Part shown: positions 6,889 through 15,075 of the stretch, in pieces
How positions within the stretch are numbered: position 1 is the stretch's first letter
Layout of the letters: each line of letters begins with the position of its first letter
DNA from: CAZVGZ01 sp964627605
GTDB lineage: Bacteria; Latescibacterota; MWCZ01; CAZVGZ01
Direction: 5' to 3'
Assembly (NCBI GenBank): GCA_964627605.1
Contig: CAZVGZ010000051.1
Location: 1-17,516, forward strand
DNA: 17,516 bases
Program-made: the position numbers and the translations under genes
Notes under the pieces: model-generated
The model's database searches: none
Seen by the model: the letters and a program-made list of their open reading frames with translations, nothing else
Told to the model about the DNA's origin: nothing

Positions 6889-7647
6889 GACGAGCATGTC
6901 GGCTAGAGGGATGCTGACGCCACCGTCTACGAGGATTGTTTGGCCGGTGATCGCTGAAGCTTCGTCGGAGGTGAGGAACAGGACAGCGTCGGCTATCTCG
7001 TGCGCCCGCATCGGTCTGCCTAGGGGATAGGCGAGCATCCCGACACTGTTGCGCTGCGGCCCTTCGTCGTAGTCGTCTGGGAGTGTCGCGCCTGGGGCGA
7101 CGCCGTTGACTCTGACGCCTTTGGGAGTGAAATCGAGAGCCATCGCCTGGATCATCATGTTCAAGCCAGCTTTGGCGGTGGCATACATCGCATACCGGTC
7201 GCCAGGATGCGTTCCGTGGATGGATGAAATGGCGGTGACCGATCCCGATCCGGCGGTATCGATTATCACGGGCACTGAGTGCTTTATCGCCAGGAACGTT
7301 GATGTTAGTGTAACCGCCATGCAACGGTTCCACTCGTCGAGTTCAATTTCCGTCGCGTCGCCACGTTTGGACCAGAACACCGCCGTCACCACTGAGTCGA
7401 GCCTGCCGAATTTCTTAACGGTTTTTTCCGCCATCTCCACCGCTGTTTCTTCCAAGGCAACGTCACCTGCGATTGAAAGCCTGGCATCGGAAGGCACTCC
7501 TGCCTCATCGTATGCGGCGGCGATTCTTGCTTCGTCCTGATCGACGATAGCCACCTTGGCGCCTTCCTGGTGAAAGCGACGGATGATAGCTGTGCCGATC
7601 CGACCAGCGCCACCTGTGACTATCGCCACACGATTACCTAGTCGCAT
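6832..7647 (-). CDS. Short-chain dehydrogenase/reductase (first of a tandem pair)
   Basis: This 271-residue classical SDR would oxidise or reduce an alcohol or ketone with NAD(H). It has the cofactor motif TGGAGRIG (residues 11-18). Asp36 at the end of the second strand (VDQD) favours NAD over NADP. The catalytic residues Ser142, Tyr155 and Lys159 (YATAK) and a GQTILVDGG segment are present. The usual NNAG motif is replaced by VTAV, as in its neighbour. I prefer the ATG at 7647, because GAGGA (7656-7660) is 8 nt upstream, to a TTG at 7665 that would lie over the ribosome site. By eye about 112 of the first 180 residues match the upstream SDR with no gaps, so the two arose by tandem duplication. 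Only 45 bp separate them and they are probably co-transcribed. The substrate is unknown. Confidence 0.93.
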   Translation of the reverse strand: MRLGNRVAIVTGGAGRIGTAIIRRFHQEGAKVAIVDQDEARIAAAYDEAGVPSDARLSIAGDVALEETAVEMAEKTVKKFGRLDSVVTAVFWSKRGDATEIELDEWNRCMAVTLTSTFLAIKHSVPVIIDTAGSGSVTAISSIHGTHPGDRYAMYATAKAGLNMMIQAMALDFTPKGVRVNGVAPGATLPDDYDEGPQRNSVGMLAYPLGRPMRAHEIADAVLFLTSDEASAITGQTILVDGGVSIPLADMLVSKSHATVMADPARFGVKQ

Positions 7648-7692
7648 GGACTCGGTCCTCTTCAAAATGATTGAATGATTTGGAGGTCAAAG

Positions 7693-8508
7693 CTAGGGGG
7701 TGATGCCGAACCGCTCTGGGTCATCTTTGACTGACTGGACAGCCCTATTGAACAGCGTATGCTGTAGCGGGACCGACGACCCACCGTCCACCGTGATAAT
7801 CTGACCGGTAATACCGCCGCTCTGCTCGGACGCCAGGAAAACCACAGTATGCCCGATCTCCTCCACACTTGGGTAGCGGCCCAAAGCGTAATGGATGCCG
7901 ATTGTTTTGTTCTGTTCGAGGTCCGGTGTGTGATCCAAAGGCGTCATTCCGCCAGGCGAGATACCGTTTACTCTCACGCCCTGTCCGCTGAAATCGAGCG
8001 CCATCGCTCGGACCAGATGATTGAGCCCTGCTTTGGCTGCGGCGTAGGTGATATACCGGTCGCTAGGGTGATCGCCGTGGACAGACGAGATGGCGATAAT
8101 TGATCCATACCCGCCGGTGTCGATGATCGCCGGGACTGCGTATTTGGCAGCGAGGAACGTTGATGTGAGAGTTACCGCCAGACACCTGTTCCAATCTTCA
8201 AGCGAGACTTCAACAGCGGTGCCGCTAGTGGAGTCGTAAACGCATGTCACGACCGAATCCAAACGCCCAAACTTTTCAACTGTTTGCTCGACCATCGTCT
8301 CAGCAGAGGATTCCAAAGCTACGTCCCCAACAATCGAAAGCCGGTCACCTTGCGGGATGTTGGACGAGTCGTAGGCCGCTGAGATTTTTTCCTCGTCCTG
8401 ATCGACGATCACTACTTTGGCACCGACCTCGTGGCAGCTTCTAAGGATGCCCTTGCCCACCATCCCCGCACCGCCAGTGAGGATCAGAACTCGGTCTTTC
8501 ATCTGCAT
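7693..8508 (-). CDS. Short-chain dehydrogenase/reductase (second of a tandem pair)
   Basis: This is a 271-residue classical SDR, the paralogue of the downstream gene and identical to it in length and active-site numbering. It has TGGAGMVG at 11-18, Asp36 in VDQD, Ser142, Tyr155 and Lys159 (YAAAK), and GQIITVDGG near the end. The NNAG position reads VTCV, so both paralogues have lost this motif, which suggests a shared unusual subfamily. The sequences diverge most at residues 91-100 and 189-210, the substrate-facing loops, which points to different substrates. The ATG at 8508 directly follows the stop codon of the upstream small gene (8509-8511) and has GGAG at 8518-8521, inside that gene's end. 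Translation coupling between the two is therefore likely. Confidence 0.93.
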   Translation of the reverse strand: MQMKDRVLILTGGAGMVGKGILRSCHEVGAKVVIVDQDEEKISAAYDSSNIPQGDRLSIVGDVALESSAETMVEQTVEKFGRLDSVVTCVYDSTSGTAVEVSLEDWNRCLAVTLTSTFLAAKYAVPAIIDTGGYGSIIAISSVHGDHPSDRYITYAAAKAGLNHLVRAMALDFSGQGVRVNGISPGGMTPLDHTPDLEQNKTIGIHYALGRYPSVEEIGHTVVFLASEQSGGITGQIITVDGGSSVPLQHTLFNRAVQSVKDDPERFGITP

Positions 8509-8859
8509 CTACGACTTCTCCTTTTTGGCCCGTAGCGCCGCGTGAGCGGCGAATACCGATTTCGTGTCGGGTCCCCTGCCATCCGCCAAACGAAGCTGTG
8601 GCGGTCGTGTGTCAGGGATACGTTCGATAAGTTCGCGCGCCTCCAGATCGAATCTTACGGCTACGGTGTACCAGTTTATAGACCCCTCAAAAGTCGCACG
8701 AAGCCGCCGGCTCAGATCACCGGACAGTTCGGTAAATATCATCGGCCCGGATGTTTCGAGCGCCTGAAGAATAGCGATTTTTATCCGGTCATATTTTGCT
8801 CGGTTGATGTTGACCCTGGCCTTGCTCTCTGGGTGCAAGGTGCGGATCGTCCGGTTCAT
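8509..8859 (-). CDS. Small conserved protein, DUF6958-like
   Basis: This 116-residue protein has the shape I associate with the DUF6958 group. Its features are a RVNINRAKYDRIKIAIL helix near residues 15-31, a TELSGDL helix, and the aromatic-rich GSINWYTVAVRFDLEARELIERI segment at about 59-82 leading to PPQLRL. The tail is basic (RAKKEKS). The central part reads like a winged-helix fold, so DNA binding is possible, but this is inference. Function in the family is not established to my knowledge. The gene abuts the first SDR with no spacer and probably leads the three-gene SDR unit. AAGGA lies 14 nt before the ATG, a weak ribosome site. About 297 bp separate it from the TPR gene upstream, so it may have its own promoter. 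Confidence 0.75.
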   Translation of the reverse strand: MNRTIRTLHPESKARVNINRAKYDRIKIAILQALETSGPMIFTELSGDLSRRLRATFEGSINWYTVAVRFDLEARELIERIPDTRPPQLRLADGRGPDTKSVFAAHAALRAKKEKS

Positions 8860-9156
8860 TCTACTGGCTCAGTCCTTTTTACGGGCACATCTATCGGGTT
8901 GGTTGGTCGGTTCGTTCTGAGCGTGTTCTGTTCCGGTGGTCTTGCTACGATCTGAGCAGTTTGACAGAAATGGGCGGCCTGCGGTGGACTTTCTGTCTTG
9001 TGGTATCGGTAGCTGCGGCCAAGTTTCAGACCGCGTCTAAGTCTCACTTCCTGCTAGTAATGAATTCAACTCTCTCTCCAGCCCAGCACCTTGGCCAGCG
9101 TATCAATTAAGGGATGCAAACCTCATGCCCGCCGCTTGATAATTGTAGGCGCTGTC
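8860..9156. other. Intergenic stretch between TPR gene and SDR unit
   Basis: No supported gene. A 63-codon GTG-initiated minus-strand frame (8856-9047) has no coding character. A 5-bp hairpin GTAGG/CCTAC (about 9146-9161) lies at the TPR stop codon with no T-run. I see no promoter strong enough to list. Confidence 0.5.
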
Positions 9157-10950
9157 CTACGTTGAGTTGGTCTGAGAGCGCAGTTGCCTTATGGCCGCTC
9201 GCGATTTTGCCGCCAACGGGCTTTCGGGGTATTTTTCCAGCAGACGATCATATGTCTCAATCGCCGTGGCGCTACCTGCGTATGTCTCCTGAAATCGGCC
9301 CAATTCCCAAAGGGCGTCGTCGGCATACGTGCCGTCAGAAAACTCTGACGTAACCTGTTCCCAGTAGTTTACCGCCAATGTTTTGTCACCGGTTTTAACC
9401 GCCGCCTTAGCACCCTGAAGTAGTATCCAGTCGTTGAGCGGGCGGCTGTTGGACAACCCTGAGGCCATGCTCAACACCGAGTCGTACTGACCGATGCGCA
9501 GATGGTGCGCAACACGCCCAGCATATCGCCAGGCACCTGTATCATATTCCGCTTCGGCTAGGAGTAGACGCAGAGATAGTGCGTCGTTTGTCTGTGCCAA
9601 ATGAGGGTGGTCTGTTGTGAGCGGCTCCATCGCCTCGTTGGTAGATTTGGCATCGCCCTGATAGAACCCGATCCGCACGAGTTCCAGCTGTGCGGCCTGC
9701 CATTTCTGGCTGCCGGTATTTGCTGCGAGTCCACCAAAGTGGCGACGTGCGACCTCGAAATCAGAGCGCCAAACAGCGCACATTCCCTGACCAAATGTGC
9801 CTTCCCACGCCAGAGCCTTTCTGCCGCCTCTTGCGGTCAGTTGCCTGTAGAGCCTGTCAGCTTCGGCGATGTCGCCACCGGTCTCCAGAATGATGGCGGC
9901 GAGGCTTAGTTTGGCGCGATCCGCATATTGGCTGCGGCCGTGGCTGATGATCTGGCGGTAGGGCTCTGCGGCCAACTCAAAAAGACCTGCAGACTCTAAC
10001 GCCTGAGCCTGGGCGAACCGCGCAGCTGGAACAAGTGGTGATCGAGGGAACTCAAGCGCGAGGCGGTTGAGCGCTTCTGCGGAGGATGCCAGCTCATCTT
10101 GGGCTTTGAGGGTCGCGGCAAAGTCATAAAGGCGCTGGCCTTGATCCTTTTCCATGCGGGAAGCTACGGCCATCTGCTCAACCGCAGCAAGCGGATGCCC
10201 AGCGGCAACCAATGACTGGGCGGCCAGTCGATGGAGTCCTGGCTGTTGCGGCCTTGTCTTCAAGGCTGCGGTGAACGTTTTGGAGAGGGAGTCGCTGTCA
10301 ACTCTGGACGGATTGGCGCGGTCGAGCAGCACGATAGCGTCGTCGGTACGCTCTGGATCATGACTGACGTAACGTACCAAAGCCTCTGCGGCGCTCGGAA
10401 AGTCATCTTGCGCCAGTGCGAGCTCTGCGGTTCTGCGGGCGAACAGCGCTTTCTGAGGGGTGTCACGCTCACCTCGACGCGCATAACGAAGCGCCTGTTC
10501 GGCGGAGTCAGCCCTGGTTAGTGCGTCTACGATCAACACATACGGGCGATGCCACTCAGGTCGTGCTAAGAGGACTTCCTGCCATACGGTGTGTGCGTCA
10601 TCATCTCGCCCCAAGCGAAAGAGAACCTCGCCATGAAGTATTTTGACATCGTCGCGCCCTGGGTGGCGATTTGATGCGTCGGTCGTCCAGTTGAGAGCGT
10701 CACTGTACTTCTGTGCTTCCAACAGAAGGCGCGTGCCCCAAACGACAGCGTCCACAAGCTCTGCACTATGACGCCACGCCTGTCGGTAATGTTGAATCGC
10801 CTGCTCGGAGCGACCCATCTGCTCGCTGATACGGCCACGGCGCAACCAACGCCTCGCCTGTCGTTCGTTTGAGTAGGCGGAGGTGCTGGCGACGATGACT
10901 GCCAATATCACCCAACTGCAACAACGGCTTACAGCCCATCTTCTTTTGAT
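9157..10950 (-). CDS. Secreted TPR-repeat protein, apparent ATC start
   Basis: This is a long tetratricopeptide-repeat protein, a scaffold of paired helices for protein contacts. Repeats run from about residue 30 (RRGRISEQMGRSEQAIQHYRQAW) to the end (ALWELGRFQETYAGSATAIETYDRLLEKYP). The first standard start codon is the GTG at 10911, giving 584 residues, but it falls inside the hydrophobic part of the signal peptide. Thirteen in-frame codons further upstream, up to a TGA, encode KRRWAVSRCCSW before ILAVIVASTSAYS, which together make a proper signal peptide. The only plausible start there is ATC at 10948-10950, with GAGGTG (10957-10962) 6 nt ahead. I give coordinates for that start (597 residues). 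A mutated ATG is the likely origin. It is the last gene of the train, 27 bp after the second EIIA gene. It is probably periplasmic; its partner is unknown. Confidence 0.85.
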   Translation of the reverse strand: MKRRWAVSRCCSWVILAVIVASTSAYSNERQARRWLRRGRISEQMGRSEQAIQHYRQAWRHSAELVDAVVWGTRLLLEAQKYSDALNWTTDASNRHPGRDDVKILHGEVLFRLGRDDDAHTVWQEVLLARPEWHRPYVLIVDALTRADSAEQALRYARRGERDTPQKALFARRTAELALAQDDFPSAAEALVRYVSHDPERTDDAIVLLDRANPSRVDSDSLSKTFTAALKTRPQQPGLHRLAAQSLVAAGHPLAAVEQMAVASRMEKDQGQRLYDFAATLKAQDELASSAEALNRLALEFPRSPLVPAARFAQAQALESAGLFELAAEPYRQIISHGRSQYADRAKLSLAAIILETGGDIAEADRLYRQLTARGGRKALAWEGTFGQGMCAVWRSDFEVARRHFGGLAANTGSQKWQAAQLELVRIGFYQGDAKSTNEAMEPLTTDHPHLAQTNDALSLRLLLAEAEYDTGAWRYAGRVAHHLRIGQYDSVLSMASGLSNSRPLNDWILLQGAKAAVKTGDKTLAVNYWEQVTSEFSDGTYADDALWELGRFQETYAGSATAIETYDRLLEKYPESPLAAKSRAAIRQLRSQTNST

Positions 10951-10977
10951 AGCTCACACCTCAAACCGGCCACCGGT

Positions 10978-11442
10978 CTAACTTAGAGTCTGTTCAAATT
11001 CATCGAGAATGGCAGCGACCTCATCCGGGGACGCGGCGAGCAGATCATCCACCACATCGCCATCGCAGGCAAGTTCGGAGAGTTTCGCGAGTGTTTGCAG
11101 ATGCAGTGCCGGGTTGGTGTTCGGACCCACGAGCATAAACACAAGACGTATCGCCTCTGCGTTCTCCTCGGATTCTCCAAAACTCAGCCCATCGGACCTT
11201 CCTATCGCCATCGCTGAGTGGTCGAGATCAGCGGTTAGAGCGTGCGGGATCGCGATTCCGCCGCCGATGGCGGTGGTGGCGATGTCTTCGCGCTCGATGA
11301 TCTGCTGCGCTACGGCTACGGGGTCCGAAATAGCCCCGTGGGCATCCAGCGCGTCGGTTAGTTCTCGTATCGCCGTGTCTCTGTTAAGCGCCGTCAACTC
11401 AGACACCAGGGCACCAGCGTCAAGTAGTTGTGTCAATGTCAT
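10978..11442 (-). CDS. PTS EIIA type-2 domain protein (fructose/nitrogen-PTS class), second copy
   Basis: This 154-residue single-domain EIIA would accept phosphate from HPr on a histidine. The active-site motif GGGIAIPHAL places the phospho-His at residue 67. The family segments REDIATTAIG before it and RLVFMLVGPN around 107-116 are present. No EIIB, EIIC, HPr or EI gene is visible in the window. A stand-alone EIIA of this size fits a regulatory PtsN-like role better than sugar transport, which is inference from family knowledge. It shares overall plan and active-site position with the EIIA 160 bp upstream but is clearly diverged. A terminator-like hairpin lies between the two, so this copy may be made at a lower level or from its own promoter. 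The only ribosome site is weak (AAGGA about 16 nt before the ATG). Confidence 0.93.
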   Translation of the reverse strand: MTLTQLLDAGALVSELTALNRDTAIRELTDALDAHGAISDPVAVAQQIIEREDIATTAIGGGIAIPHALTADLDHSAMAIGRSDGLSFGESEENAEAIRLVFMLVGPNTNPALHLQTLAKLSELACDGDVVDDLLAASPDEVAAILDEFEQTLS

Positions 11443-11500
11443 CTGTAGTCGAGTTTTATCCTTATTAGCGCCGAAAATTCCTAACGGTTCCTTGGATGAG

Positions 11501-11542
11501 AAAAAAGAATCTTACCGCTGCATTTTTTTTGCGGAGAGATTC
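11501..11542 (-). terminator. Intrinsic terminator between the two EIIA genes
   Basis: On the minus strand GAATCTCTCCGC and GCGGTAAGATTC pair over 6 + 4 bp around a 2x2 internal loop. The hairpin loop is 12 nt (AAAAAAAATGCA), and TTTTTT follows directly (plus-strand A-run 11501-11506). The interrupted stem suggests partial rather than full termination. Confidence 0.6.
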
Positions 11543-11601
11543 GCTCTGATTCGGGATTCAGGTCGTGATAGGCAGGGGCTTCATCCACACTGCGTTCCAC
11601 T

Positions 11602-12072
11602 CTAGATCTCAAAAAGGTCATCTTCGGCCTCTCGAAAAATCGCGATTACGTCATCCGGGGTGTCGGCCAGAGCTAGCCGTTGGCCCACATTTTCGCGGTT
11701 CAATACACGGGAGATGCGCGACAGCATTTTTATATGAGGGCCAGTGGCGTTTGGGGGGGCCAACAGCAGAAAGGCCAATCTGACAGGCTGGTTGTCCAGA
11801 GAATCGAATTCCACGGTGCCGGTTATAGTCGCGAAAGCGCCTACGAGCTCGCTTACGGTGTCGGTTTTTCCGTGGGGAATGGCTATCCCTCCGCCGATCC
11901 CGGTGGTCATAATCGCCTCGCGTTCAGAGACCGCAGTCAAAGCAGCCTCAACGTCCCCAACCCGCCCAGAGGCGGCAGATAGCTCCACCAAACCTCGCAG
12001 CAGATGCGGCTTGTCGATGACCTCAAGCCTGGTCGCCACGAGTTCGGGTCTCAATAGTTCCGTGAGTTTCAT
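11602..12072 (-). CDS. PTS EIIA type-2 domain protein (fructose/nitrogen-PTS class), first copy
   Basis: This 156-residue stand-alone EIIA has its phospho-acceptor His67 in GGGIAIPHGKT, preceded by REAIMTTGIG. The RLAFLLLAPPNATGPHIKML segment at about 107-126 is typical of PtsN/FruA-type EIIA domains. In known PtsN proteins the phosphorylation state controls other proteins by contact, and the absence of transport subunits here favours that kind of role. The start overlaps the DUF402 reading frame by 50 bp and has only a weak ribosome site (AGAGA). Expression is therefore probably coupled to the upstream gene. A terminator-like hairpin lies 60 bp past the stop. This copy differs from the downstream one in the loop after the active His (GKTDTVS against ALTADLD), the surface expected to meet partners. 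Confidence 0.94.
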   Translation of the reverse strand: MKLTELLRPELVATRLEVIDKPHLLRGLVELSAASGRVGDVEAALTAVSEREAIMTTGIGGGIAIPHGKTDTVSELVGAFATITGTVEFDSLDNQPVRLAFLLLAPPNATGPHIKMLSRISRVLNRENVGQRLALADTPDDVIAIFREAEDDLFEI

Positions 12073-12574
12073 TAAGGTCTCTGTGGCACCTGTTCAAACC
12101 GCATTGGGCGTTGAGAAATGAGTGAATGATGTCCTGGAACCCGGCGATGATGCCGTTGGCCACCCTACGAATATGCTGGACGTCTGCCCGATCAATCAAG
12201 TCGCAGCGGAACTGGTGTTCGAGTTCATCGGCCTCGAGGATCTGGGATTCGCCGTCATTTTCGACCCAAACATCCAGAGTAAGGTCGGTATATTCGACCT
12301 CATCTGAACGGATAAAAACGTCGGTTATCACATCAAAGCGGTGGCCAATCAGCGACCCATAGGGGGCCGTCATACGCCATGTGGTATAGGGCGTGTGCTG
12401 AGAGTAGGATCCGACCGTGATCGTGCCTGTCGGTAACGCGCTGGTCCCGATGGTCTGGTCTCTGTCAGAGACGTATCTCATTATGGCTCTCTCTCCTGGG
12501 ATCAGCAGCAGACCCTCGCAAGTGAACCGCTCAGTCGATCGGCCCAACCGATGTTTTATCTCCGTGACCATCAT
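12023..12574 (-). CDS. DUF402 domain protein
   Basis: This 183-residue protein has the DUF402 core: HRFDVITDVFI, then EYTDLTLDVWVENDG and the acidic ILEADELE at about residues 97-118. Members of this family include RNA-associated FAU-1-like proteins and nucleoside di- and triphosphate phosphatases, so a metal-dependent or RNA-related role is possible. The sequence cannot decide between them. The ATG (12572-12574) overlaps the stop of the secreted protein gene as ATGA, indicating translational coupling. The last 16 or so residues lie in the overlap with the EIIA gene and look non-conserved (arginine- and threonine-rich). The ancestral stop may have been lost and the frame extended. Confidence 0.8.
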   Translation of the reverse strand: MMVTEIKHRLGRSTERFTCEGLLLIPGERAIMRYVSDRDQTIGTSALPTGTITVGSYSQHTPYTTWRMTAPYGSLIGHRFDVITDVFIRSDEVEYTDLTLDVWVENDGESQILEADELEHQFRCDLIDRADVQHIRRVANGIIAGFQDIIHSFLNAQCGLNRCHRDLNETHGTIETRTRGDQA

Positions 12575-15072
12575 CGAAGCAGGTGAACCCTCTTGGTGAC
12601 GGCGCGAGCGCCTTGGGTGATATGGATCAGATAGACGCCTGCGGCGACATCCCAGTCAGAATCGTCCTTTCCTCTCCAAAGAAATTGAGTGGTCTCCCGA
12701 TTCGGGTGGAGCCTATAGAACCCGACCTGTTGCCCCAAAACGTTGGAGATTGTGACCTCAATAGGTAGCTCCGTCGTCAGCGATCCGATATTGATAGTTA
12801 CAGCCGGGTTGAACGGGTTCGGCCTCACACGCACTTCTATCGGCCCCGCTGCCCTCAAGGGGCTGTTGGCGGCGGGAGTAGCGATCGCTGAAGGATGTTG
12901 GAGCCAGTCAAGCGCTTCAGCGAGTACCTGAGTCGAAAGAATTGGTACTTGAAAATCAGCGATGTCCCACCCGTAGACCAGAGCCCGGTAGCTGCTATCT
13001 ACTCCTAAGCCGACGATGGGGTGAGGCAGTGGGGGCTCTTCTCTGGTGGCCTCATCGAAGGTGCGTATCTCAAGCCTAAAGTCAGGTCGGGCGTTTGAGC
13101 TCATCACGTCAAGATGGATTCCAGGAACCACCTCTGGGCCGCTAAGCAACCTCGCGCCATACGGTCCAATGCCTGCGAACACTCCTCCTGTAGACTGTGC
13201 GAAGACATTAATCCCCGCCAGGCTATCCTGAACGTCGATGGCGTCGTAGACCCCCAAATAGTCAGCGATGAATAGCGAATCTTCGAACGAGCGATGAATC
13301 AGATCTGACAGCGCTCCTGCGCTGAACATCAATAGTTTCCCATCGCCGTCAAGATATCCTGCAAGCGCAACCCTTTCTTGGGCTGTAGGCGTCGCATGGA
13401 TTCCACGCCAGATGACTATCTCGAATTTCGACAGAATCTCAGCCGATAGCGCCCCGTCAGACTCATGCGTCCAACGGTGCATCAGATCGCCGACACTCTC
13501 GAACAGTTCTGACGGTTTGGTGTCCATCCATTCCACCGCAAGTATTGGCGGGCTGCCCACAGTCACTTGGCGGTTTATACTGTGACGACCAGCTGATATC
13601 TCAATCGAGGCTCTCGCCGAAGGAGCGGTGAGTGAAACTATCACCTCGACCTCCAGAGACGCTGTGTCCGCCGGTTCGAGATAGAGCGGGACACACCCAT
13701 CGACCGCCTGAGACACTCGCCCCGTCGCACCAGAAAGTTGCAGAGGGCCGGTTGGGGTGAGTGTCGGTGGGAGACTCACATCCACACAGGTGCTGTCGTA
13801 GAACGGTCCTTCGTTGCTGATAGTCAGCTTCAGTTTGGCGGTCTCTCCTGGGCGCAGCACCCTATCGCCATCGTCCACAACACTGACCTTTGTGGGCATT
13901 ACCAGCCCTCTGGCCAACTGTCGCAAACGGGTCAGGCGACTCATTGCAACCATAAAGTGCGGGGACACAGCCCCTGACGAGGTCTGGAAGTGGCGGTTCG
14001 CCAGCAGCCAGACCAGAGGGTCGCCTCTTGAGTACAGCACCCATCCCCAGATCGGCGCTTTGCCGAGTGTGGCAGGTTCGCCAGTGCCTCCGACGGTGTG
14101 ATAAAACAGCGGTGTGATCAGGTCCCTATTCCAAACCAGCTCGGTAAATGTTTTTGCGAACCGCGCCACATCGATGGTGTCGAAAACCAGTCCGCGCTCG
14201 TGGAGATACATCGCGAATTCGAGTTCGAGGTTGGCGTGGGATATGTCCTCAAAGCTCTCTGACAGGTTGGTAGAATACGGCCATCGGTAGCCACCGTTAG
14301 CCAATAGGGTCAGCCCGCCTTTGAGATTACCACCCATCTTGATCGCCAGATCGCGGTAGTTCGGCTGTGGCTCATCTGGGTGCTGAGCTCTGTATCTGCC
14401 GGAGCTGACAGCGTCGTCGAGGAACAGGAGCATCGAACCAAAAGCGCTGTACTGGTTGTGCGGCGTGCTCCTGAATCCACCCCACTGTCTCCAAGTAATT
14501 CCCGCAGAGTCTGGGTGCCCTTCCCAATACGAGAGCCATTTGCCTGCGACGTGCCTCCTCAGCGTATCGAGATATGCTTGGGCTTTCCCGCCGAATTCGG
14601 TCCAAAGCTCCGAGTCCTGGTATACCATCGCGACAAACTGACTTAAAGGTGCGCCTACATGCCCGTCGTGGACGATAAACTCATCCCACTGAGGTGTATA
14701 CGTACCACCTGGCGTGCCCCACCCCAGAAATCCGTCGGCGTACGTCGGGTGGTAGGCACCAGTGTCAGGGACGTCTTTCATGTTGCCTAAAATCACGTCC
14801 ACATGCTCGGTGATACGCCCTAGCCAATAGCTGTCGCCTGTAATCAGATAGCCCTCGACAAACACTCTGAGCACATAGGCCTCGCCCCATGCGAGCGAGC
14901 TTGAGCTTGAATTTGTGTAGAACCTGTCCGCCTGGCCCAAGTCCCACTCGGTGAGCTGGTCCAGGTAGATGCCATCGCCGTTGTCGAGCAGTGCGATGGA
15001 CGGTGATGTCCACAGTACAGCCGACAACAGCAGGCCGATTACGACACGGTTTGATGGGCGTATCACATACAT
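12571..15072 (-). CDS. Large secreted protein, alpha/alpha-barrel-like N-terminus and T9SS-like sorting domain
   Basis: The 833 residues start with a signal peptide (hydrophobic about residues 9-27, ending SIALL). Residues 30-400 are helical and aromatic-rich, with SSSLAWGEAYVLRVFVEGYL, NYRDLAIKMGGNL and SFEDISHANLELEFAMYL. These resemble the (alpha/alpha) barrels of polysaccharide lyases and glucuronyl epimerase-like enzymes; the activity is inferred and no catalytic set can be fixed. Residues about 400-510 form an Ig-like module (VLRPGETAKLKLTISNEGPF). Residues about 515-735 look like a separate alpha/beta domain. From 747 to the end is a FlgD/Por-secretion C-terminal domain: VRPNPFNPAVTIN at 749-761, VTISNVLGQQV, WDVAAGVYLIHI and a basic tail. 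This is typical of proteins exported or anchored by type IX-like systems in FCB bacteria. The gene starts 3 bp after the HAD gene stop and overlaps DUF402 by 4 bp. Confidence 0.85.
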   Translation of the reverse strand: MYVIRPSNRVVIGLLLSAVLWTSPSIALLDNGDGIYLDQLTEWDLGQADRFYTNSSSSSLAWGEAYVLRVFVEGYLITGDSYWLGRITEHVDVILGNMKDVPDTGAYHPTYADGFLGWGTPGGTYTPQWDEFIVHDGHVGAPLSQFVAMVYQDSELWTEFGGKAQAYLDTLRRHVAGKWLSYWEGHPDSAGITWRQWGGFRSTPHNQYSAFGSMLLFLDDAVSSGRYRAQHPDEPQPNYRDLAIKMGGNLKGGLTLLANGGYRWPYSTNLSESFEDISHANLELEFAMYLHERGLVFDTIDVARFAKTFTELVWNRDLITPLFYHTVGGTGEPATLGKAPIWGWVLYSRGDPLVWLLANRHFQTSSGAVSPHFMVAMSRLTRLRQLARGLVMPTKVSVVDDGDRVLRPGETAKLKLTISNEGPFYDSTCVDVSLPPTLTPTGPLQLSGATGRVSQAVDGCVPLYLEPADTASLEVEVIVSLTAPSARASIEISAGRHSINRQVTVGSPPILAVEWMDTKPSELFESVGDLMHRWTHESDGALSAEILSKFEIVIWRGIHATPTAQERVALAGYLDGDGKLLMFSAGALSDLIHRSFEDSLFIADYLGVYDAIDVQDSLAGINVFAQSTGGVFAGIGPYGARLLSGPEVVPGIHLDVMSSNARPDFRLEIRTFDEATREEPPLPHPIVGLGVDSSYRALVYGWDIADFQVPILSTQVLAEALDWLQHPSAIATPAANSPLRAAGPIEVRVRPNPFNPAVTINIGSLTTELPIEVTISNVLGQQVGFYRLHPNRETTQFLWRGKDDSDWDVAAGVYLIHITQGARAVTKRVHLLR

Positions 15073-15075
15073 TTT

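Noticed and set aside
8856..9047. Minus-strand GTG-initiated 63-codon frame overlapping the DUF6958-like start by 4 bp
   Set aside because: The overlap looks like coupling, but the peptide is low in hydrophobic residues and shows no structure or ribosome site.
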